From: JBBQKP01 sp038326995
Lineage (GTDB): Bacteria; Planctomycetota; Phycisphaerae; Tepidisphaerales; Tepidisphaeraceae
Assembly: GCA_038326995.1 (NCBI GenBank)
Contig: JBBQKP010000148.1
Location: forward strand, 1 to 8,541
Direction: 5' to 3'
DNA length: 8,541 bases
The translations under genes were made by a program, and so were the position numbers. Below, piece after piece: positions 5,583 to 8,541 of the stretch; the first letter of the stretch is position 1, and each line of letters starts with the position of its first letter. The notes under the pieces are model-generated. The model saw nothing but the letters and a program-made list of their open reading frames with translations, ran no database searches and was not told where the DNA came from.

Positions 5583-6422
5583 CTATCGCGTCGCGGCGGG
5601 GCGAGTGGACGGAGTAGCTTTATCCCCCAGCCCTCCCGAACGAGACGCCAGGCCCGCGAGCTGCAGCCGATTCTGGTTCGCCGCCCACGCGGGCCGTTCT
5701 ATACAGACTTCCAGCACGCGTGCGATCACTTCGCTCTGAATCTTGCTATTTTTCTCGATGTTGAAATGGTCCGTGCCGGGCTCGAGCAGGTCGGTTCGGT
5801 CGGTTCGAATGTTGATGTTTTCCAGGACGAGCGTGTCTTCGGTTTCGGGCGTCAGCGCGATGCCGCGAAGCCAGGGCAGGGCGTCGAACGCGCCGTTGCT
5901 TTGATAAAGATTGACGACGTGGGTGATGTTTTCGGGAACCTTCGGCGGCGTGACGGGGTCAAGCGTGACGATCAGATCGACCGTGATTCCGTTTTCCTTC
6001 AGCGCCCGTGCGACCCGGATCGTACTGTCTGCGCCGTAGCTATGGCCGACCAAAACCAGGGGCTCACGCGTGGGGTTGGTCTTGTAGACTTCGGCGATTT
6101 TAGCGGCGAGCGATGCGGTCTGCGATTCTTGGAAGACCTCTGCGTGGATGCCGCGATCGTTGATCTGCTGGCCGAGCGAATCGATGCCCGTTGAGAAGAC
6201 GCCGATGAATCCGCGTAGCAGGTAGACGCTACCGACGCGTGGCTTTTCGACGGCATTCGTGACGGGTGTGACCTCGTCGAGTCGACCCGGCGTCATCGCA
6301 GAACAGCCCATGCCCCCTGCGTAAATCGCCAGCCCTAAAACGCTGGTGCTTATCAGGCGTAAAAGCTTAGAAGAAGCCTTCCGCGGCGGTTTCAAAAGTG
6401 TGGATGTGTTTTCGTTATACAT
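5583..6422 (-). CDS. Predicted lipoprotein with alpha/beta-hydrolase (lipase-like) fold
   Basis: I do not recognise a named family member. From the ATG at 6422 the protein is 279 residues. It starts with a basic segment (KPPRKASSKLLR), then a hydrophobic stretch ending in YAGGMGC with Cys40. This is a plausible lipoprotein signal, although the lipobox lacks the usual Leu at -3. The mature part has the strand YLLRGFIGVFSTGIDSLG (67-84), the nucleophile elbow LVGHSYGAD (124-132) with Ser128, a strand ending in LDPVTPP with Asp155, and GTDHF with His219. This gives a Ser-Asp-His triad in correct order. Expected role: an exported serine hydrolase (esterase, lipase or thioesterase) anchored to a membrane; the substrate is unknown. 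An open frame extends to 6659, but only the 6422 start puts the signal sequence at the N-terminus. It lies 74 bp upstream of tpiA on the same strand. Confidence 0.72.
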   Translation of the reverse strand: MYNENTSTLLKPPRKASSKLLRLISTSVLGLAIYAGGMGCSAMTPGRLDEVTPVTNAVEKPRVGSVYLLRGFIGVFSTGIDSLGQQINDRGIHAEVFQESQTASLAAKIAEVYKTNPTREPLVLVGHSYGADSTIRVARALKENGITVDLIVTLDPVTPPKVPENITHVVNLYQSNGAFDALPWLRGIALTPETEDTLVLENINIRTDRTDLLEPGTDHFNIEKNSKIQSEVIARVLEVCIERPAWAANQNRLQLAGLASRSGGLGDKATPSTRPAATR

Positions 6423-6482
6423 ATCTCGTCGGTTCCATTTTGCGGCAGGACTATTCCCCCCACCGCCTTTTGATCGGACGCG

Positions 6483-6518
6483 CGCACTGTGCGTTTCACA
6501 TAGAACAGCACTCTGTTC
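6483..6518. promoter_or_regulatory. Two adjacent palindromes, possible operator
   Basis: CGCACTGTGCG (6483-6493) is a perfect odd palindrome. Ten bases later, GAACAG-CACT-CTGTTC (6503-6518) has perfect six-base arms. They lie about 60 to 95 bases upstream of the lipoprotein gene start, a position suited to transcription-factor binding. The second site has GAAC and GTTC half-sites as in some LexA operators, but the spacing differs from the Gram-positive form, so I do not call it LexA. Confidence 0.3.
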
Positions 6519-6620
6519 AGTAGAATCTTTCACAATCGACGGCCTTACCATCGGGTTTGCCGCCATAGTCGATACAGCTTGTCCGGATGGGCCGAACTCA
6601 CGTCCGAGAATCGCGGTTTC

Positions 6621-6644
6621 ACCAATAGTCCGACCAATAGTTCG
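6621..6644. repeat. 12-bp tandem direct repeat
   Basis: ACCAATAGTCCG (6621-6632) is followed immediately by ACCAATAGTTCG (6633-6644), differing at one base. Function unknown. Confidence 0.6.
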
Positions 6645-6680
6645 ATCGAGCGTCGGCAAGACACTGGCGACGCCCGCTTA

Positions 6681-6751
6681 TTGCACCAATTTGCCTCGAT
6701 TCGCCTCCATTCGCCGCCGTTCACCACCGTTTCGCACCCGTTAACCACCCA
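6681..6751. repeat. Degenerate 10-bp tandem repeat, about seven units
   Basis: Seven successive units read TTGCACCAAT, TTGCCTCGAT, TCGCCTCCAT, TCGCCGCCGT, TCACCACCGT, then after one extra T, TCGCACCCGT and TAACCACCCA. Neighbouring units share seven or eight of ten bases, except the last pair, which is weaker. The period equals roughly one DNA helical turn and is not a multiple of three, arguing against a coding repeat. Confidence 0.65.
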
Positions 6752-7023
6752 TTTTCGCGACTCCTTTTCATGCATAGTTCGGCCCAACTCCTGTTCATCA
6801 CGTACGTTACGCCGCCGACATTCACTTGGGCCGACAGAAAATGCGCACATTTGAGTTGCCATTTAGGATCGTTTTGGTGTTCCAAACCCATTTCGCCGTC
6901 ATCTGTCCCATTCGCGAATCAGCGCATCGCCAATTGTGCGCAGACCCGAAGCGCGCATGGGTCCCATCTCGAACGAGCCCGAAGCGTTCGGACGGTTGAG
7001 GCCATCACTCGAGGGACCGCACG

Positions 7024-7143
7024 CGAAAGGGTAGGGTGGGCTTTAGCCGGGTGCCGAGTTTTGTGTACTCCTAAAGCATGCGGTCGGGCGTGCGGATGGG
7101 CTGACGTCCCGGGCACGCTCTGGAGTACCAGAACGTGGCACTC
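7024..7143. repeat. Imperfect long palindrome with GTAGGGTGGG motif (MITE/REP-like)
   Basis: A left motif, GGTAGGGTGGGCTTTAGCC (7030-7048), nearly repeats 7458-7476 (18 of 19 bases). It abuts an imperfect palindrome. The left arm is 7049-7071, beginning GGGTGCC and ending GTACTCC. The right arm is 7122-7143, beginning GGAGTAC and containing GGCAC. About 18 of 22 aligned arm positions match. Inside lie GCGTGC (7088-7093) with GCACGC (7113-7118) and GGG/CCC (7098-7100, 7108-7110). There is no internal gene. It resembles a decayed nonautonomous element. Confidence 0.55.
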
Positions 7144-7271
7144 AAAACGTCCGGACAAATGCGATTTGCTGCAAACGGCCGAAGTGTTACGACGATTGAA
7201 CTTTTGTGAATCGACCCACTGTTTTCAGGCGGGAATGGGAAGCCGAAAAGCTGTCAATGCTCGTGCGGTAT

Positions 7272-7296
7272 GGGTCAGGCGTGACCGTTGTTTTTT
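7272..7296 (+). terminator. Terminator-like hairpin plus T-run
   Basis: GGTCA (7273-7277), a GGCG loop and TGACC (7282-7286) are followed four bases later by six T (7291-7296). The stem is short and the T-run slightly distant, so strength would be modest. No plus-strand gene precedes it, which makes its purpose unclear; it could end an unannotated small RNA. Confidence 0.3.
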
Positions 7297-7331
7297 CATG
7301 GGTGACCGGTTCATTAATGCCGCGGCGATGA

Positions 7332-7356
7332 GAGCCGTCGCTGACGCTTTCGGCTC
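7332..7356. repeat. GAGCCG hairpin repeat
   Basis: GAGCCG (7332-7337) and CGGCTC (7351-7356) flank a 13-base loop TCGCTGACGCTTT. I recall similar GAGCCG-TCGCTGACGC-CGGCTC elements repeated between planctomycete genes; that link is from memory. Confidence 0.45.
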
Positions 7357-7458
7357 GTCAATGATCGCACAATGTTGATAGTCGCCGCATAATCGTGGAC
7401 AGTGTGGGGCGTGTAAGCCCAATGCGTTATGGTCCGGGTCGGTAACGTTCGCGTAAGG

Positions 7459-7670
7459 GTAGGGTGGGCTTCAGCCCACCAGTTGCCGGCATGCAACAAG
7501 ACGGTGGGTTGAAACCCACCCTACGAATGTGTCGACATCGTGTGATAGACCAGTTGCCGGCATGCAACAAGACGGTGGGTTGAAACCCACCCTACGAATG
7601 TGTCGACATCGTGTGATAGACCAGTTTCCGGCATGCAATAAGACGGTGGTTTGAAACCCACACGACGAAT
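7459..7670. repeat. GGTGGG hairpin array with 71-bp tandem period
   Basis: Hairpin A (7459-7480, core GGTGGGCTTCAGCCCACC) faces hairpin B1 (7503-7524, core GGTGGGTTGAAACCCACC) as a 22-base inverted repeat matching at 20 positions. They are separated by 22 bases that themselves form GTTGC-CGGCAT-GCAAC. The segment 7480-7550 is then repeated exactly at 7551-7621, and a diverged copy occupies 7622-7670 (44 of 49 bases identical). Hairpins B2 (7574-7595) and B3 (7645-7666) result. The array ends about 24 bases before the rluB start. It has REP/MITE-like character with no encoded transposase. Confidence 0.8.
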
Positions 7671-7693
7671 TTAGACCCCATTTATCCGAGAAC

Positions 7694-8541
7694 ATGAAAG
7701 TCCGCATTCAGAAACTGCTCGCCGCACAGGGGATCGAATCACGTCGACACGTCGAGGGGATGGTGCTTGCGGGTCGGGTGACGGTCAACGGCAAGGTGCC
7801 GAGCAAGATGCCGGTGATGGTCGACCCACAGACCGACACGATTCATTTGGACGGCGACCTGATTCACAGGCCGGGCCGGGACCATGCAGGCACGCCCGCG
7901 AAGGAAGAGAAGCGCGTCTACGTGCTCTTGAACAAGCCGCCGGGCGTGTATTGCACGAACGTCGCGCAGGGCGAGCAGACGCGCGCGATTGACCTCTTGC
8001 CGCCCGAGTTCCGCACGCGTGTTTATCCGGTCGGCCGACTCGATGCCGACAGCCGCGGGTTGTTGCTGCTCACCAATGACGGCGATCTGACGAACAAGCT
8101 CACGCATCCGCGTTACGGCGTCGCGAAAATCTACCGCGCGCAAATCGACGGCGATCCGGACGGCGAGACGATGGAGCGCATTCAGCAGGGCGTGTGGCTC
8201 GGCGATCGACGGAGTGGCGATGGTTTCCGTACGGGCCGGGCGCGGGTGAAGGTCATCACTCGAAGTCGCGAGCGAAGCACGCTCGAACTCACGATCAGCG
8301 AAGGGCGCAATCGGCAGGTTCGCCGCATGTTCGCGGCATTGGGGCACAAGGTGCGATTCCTAACCCGCATCAAGCTCGGGCCGCTGGAACTGGGCGACCT
8401 CAAGCCGGGCGAGAGCAGGCCGCTTCGCGAGGTGGAAGTGAAAGCACTTTACAGGGCGTGCGAAGCGGCAGAGGCTCGGGCCGTCGAGAAGGCTGCGGAG
8501 CTCGAGCAGGAAAAACTCGCGAAGCGTCTGTTGCGTAAGCG
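7694..8541 (+). CDS. rluB: 23S rRNA pseudouridine synthase, RluB/RsuA family (partial at window edge)
   Basis: Isomerises a specific uridine in rRNA to pseudouridine (position 2605 of 23S rRNA for E. coli RluB). The visible 282 residues begin with an S4 RNA-binding domain, MKVRIQKLLAAQGIESRRHV then AGRVTVNG (residues 26-33). The catalytic domain follows: YVLLNKPPGVYCT (76-88), the signature GRLDADSRGLLLLTNDGDL (114-132) with catalytic Asp117, KIYRAQI (145-151) and EGRNRQVRRMFAALGHKV (203-220) leading to RIKLGPLELGDLKPGESRPL. All family elements are present. After about residue 250 a charged Ala/Glu/Lys-rich helix starts and continues past the window. The ATG at 7694 fits the family N-terminus; only a weak GAG lies upstream. 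RluB, RluE, RluF and RsuA are hard to separate by eye, though S4 plus this length favours RluB. A 71-bp-period hairpin array lies directly upstream. Confidence 0.88.
   Translation, partial: MKVRIQKLLAAQGIESRRHVEGMVLAGRVTVNGKVPSKMPVMVDPQTDTIHLDGDLIHRPGRDHAGTPAKEEKRVYVLLNKPPGVYCTNVAQGEQTRAIDLLPPEFRTRVYPVGRLDADSRGLLLLTNDGDLTNKLTHPRYGVAKIYRAQIDGDPDGETMERIQQGVWLGDRRSGDGFRTGRARVKVITRSRERSTLELTISEGRNRQVRRMFAALGHKVRFLTRIKLGPLELGDLKPGESRPLREVEVKALYRACEAAEARAVEKAAELEQEKLAKRLLRK

Larger units (their letters stand above)
6423..7693. other. Long divergent intergenic region rich in repeats
   Basis: A gap of 1,271 bp separates the lipoprotein gene (minus) from rluB (plus). Open frames exist, for example 6770-7378 on the plus strand and 6545-6862 on the minus strand. 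Their translations lack any family motif and run straight through palindromic repeats, so I treat them as noncoding. The gap contains paired palindromes (6483-6518), a 12-bp tandem repeat (6621-6644), 10-bp degenerate tandem units (6681-6751), a 95-bp imperfect palindrome next to a GTAGGGTGGG motif (7024-7143), a terminator-like hairpin (7273-7296), a GAGCCG hairpin (7332-7356) and a hairpin array with 71-bp period (7459-7670). About 6752-7023 and 7144-7272 show nothing I can name. Confidence 0.6.

Noticed and set aside
6423..6659. Upstream extension of the lipoprotein frame
   Set aside because: It would bury the signal peptide about 80 residues in; the ATG at 6422 places it at the N-terminus.
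6545..6862. Open frame of 105 residues on the minus strand
   Set aside because: It spans the 10-bp tandem units, whose period is not a multiple of three, and no recognisable domain is present.
6770..7378. Open frame of 202 residues on the plus strand
   Set aside because: The translation is Cys/Arg/Trp-rich with no family motif and reads straight through the GTAGGGTGGG motif, the long palindrome and the GAGCCG hairpin, so it is probably chance in GC-rich DNA.
7459..7670. CRISPR array
   Set aside because: The repeated unit is the whole 71-bp segment with no variable spacers; it is a tandem duplication of hairpins.

Overview
The window is a moderately GC-rich bacterial chromosome segment. It most likely comes from a member of the Planctomycetota. 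That inference rests on the gene order tpiA-secG-yicC-gmk-rpoZ-coaC, on the near absence of Shine-Dalgarno sequences, and on noncoding palindromic repeats (GTAGGGTGGGCTTYAGCCC, GAGCCGCGACCGTGAG and GGGTGCCAC types) that I recall as scattered through planctomycete genomes. No sequence search was possible, so the taxonomic call is an inference.

Layout. 1-398 (minus) is the N-terminal part of a 2-oxoglutarate dehydrogenase E1 gene, cut by the window edge. 399-745 is a divergent gap holding several nested inverted repeats. 746-1492 (plus) encodes a QueC-like protein that keeps the C-terminal four-cysteine zinc site but has a degenerate PP-loop. It converges on a minus-strand cluster that reads, from upstream to downstream: an alpha/beta-hydrolase lipoprotein (6422-5583), tpiA (5508-4759), secG (4692-4294), yicC (4242-3361), gmk (3371-2748), rpoZ (2658-2431) and coaC (2132-1536). 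A roughly 300-bp repeat-bearing gap separates rpoZ from coaC. After a 1.27-kb noncoding gap (6423-7693), an RluB/RsuA-family pseudouridine synthase gene runs rightward from 7694 and leaves the window.

The cluster groups housekeeping functions: glycolysis (TpiA), protein export (SecG), RNA turnover (YicC), GTP precursor supply (Gmk), the RNA polymerase omega subunit (RpoZ) and coenzyme A synthesis (CoaC). These genes share no single pathway. What links them is conserved order and probable co-transcription. CoaC is a stand-alone decarboxylase with no fused CoaB ligase domain.

Most of the unusual sequence is noncoding. The gap before rluB holds seven degenerate 10-bp tandem units, paired palindromes upstream of the lipoprotein gene, a 95-bp imperfect palindrome followed by a terminator-like hairpin, a GAGCCG hairpin, and an array of GGTGGG hairpins with a 71-bp period that shows compensatory base changes. 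The rpoZ-coaC gap carries two further repeat types, one of which resembles the palindrome in the rluB gap. I found no tRNA, rRNA, CRISPR array or intact transposase, and no convincing complete undescribed system. The best candidates for novelty are the QueC-like protein with its altered nucleotide-binding loop and the REP/MITE-like repeat cluster.
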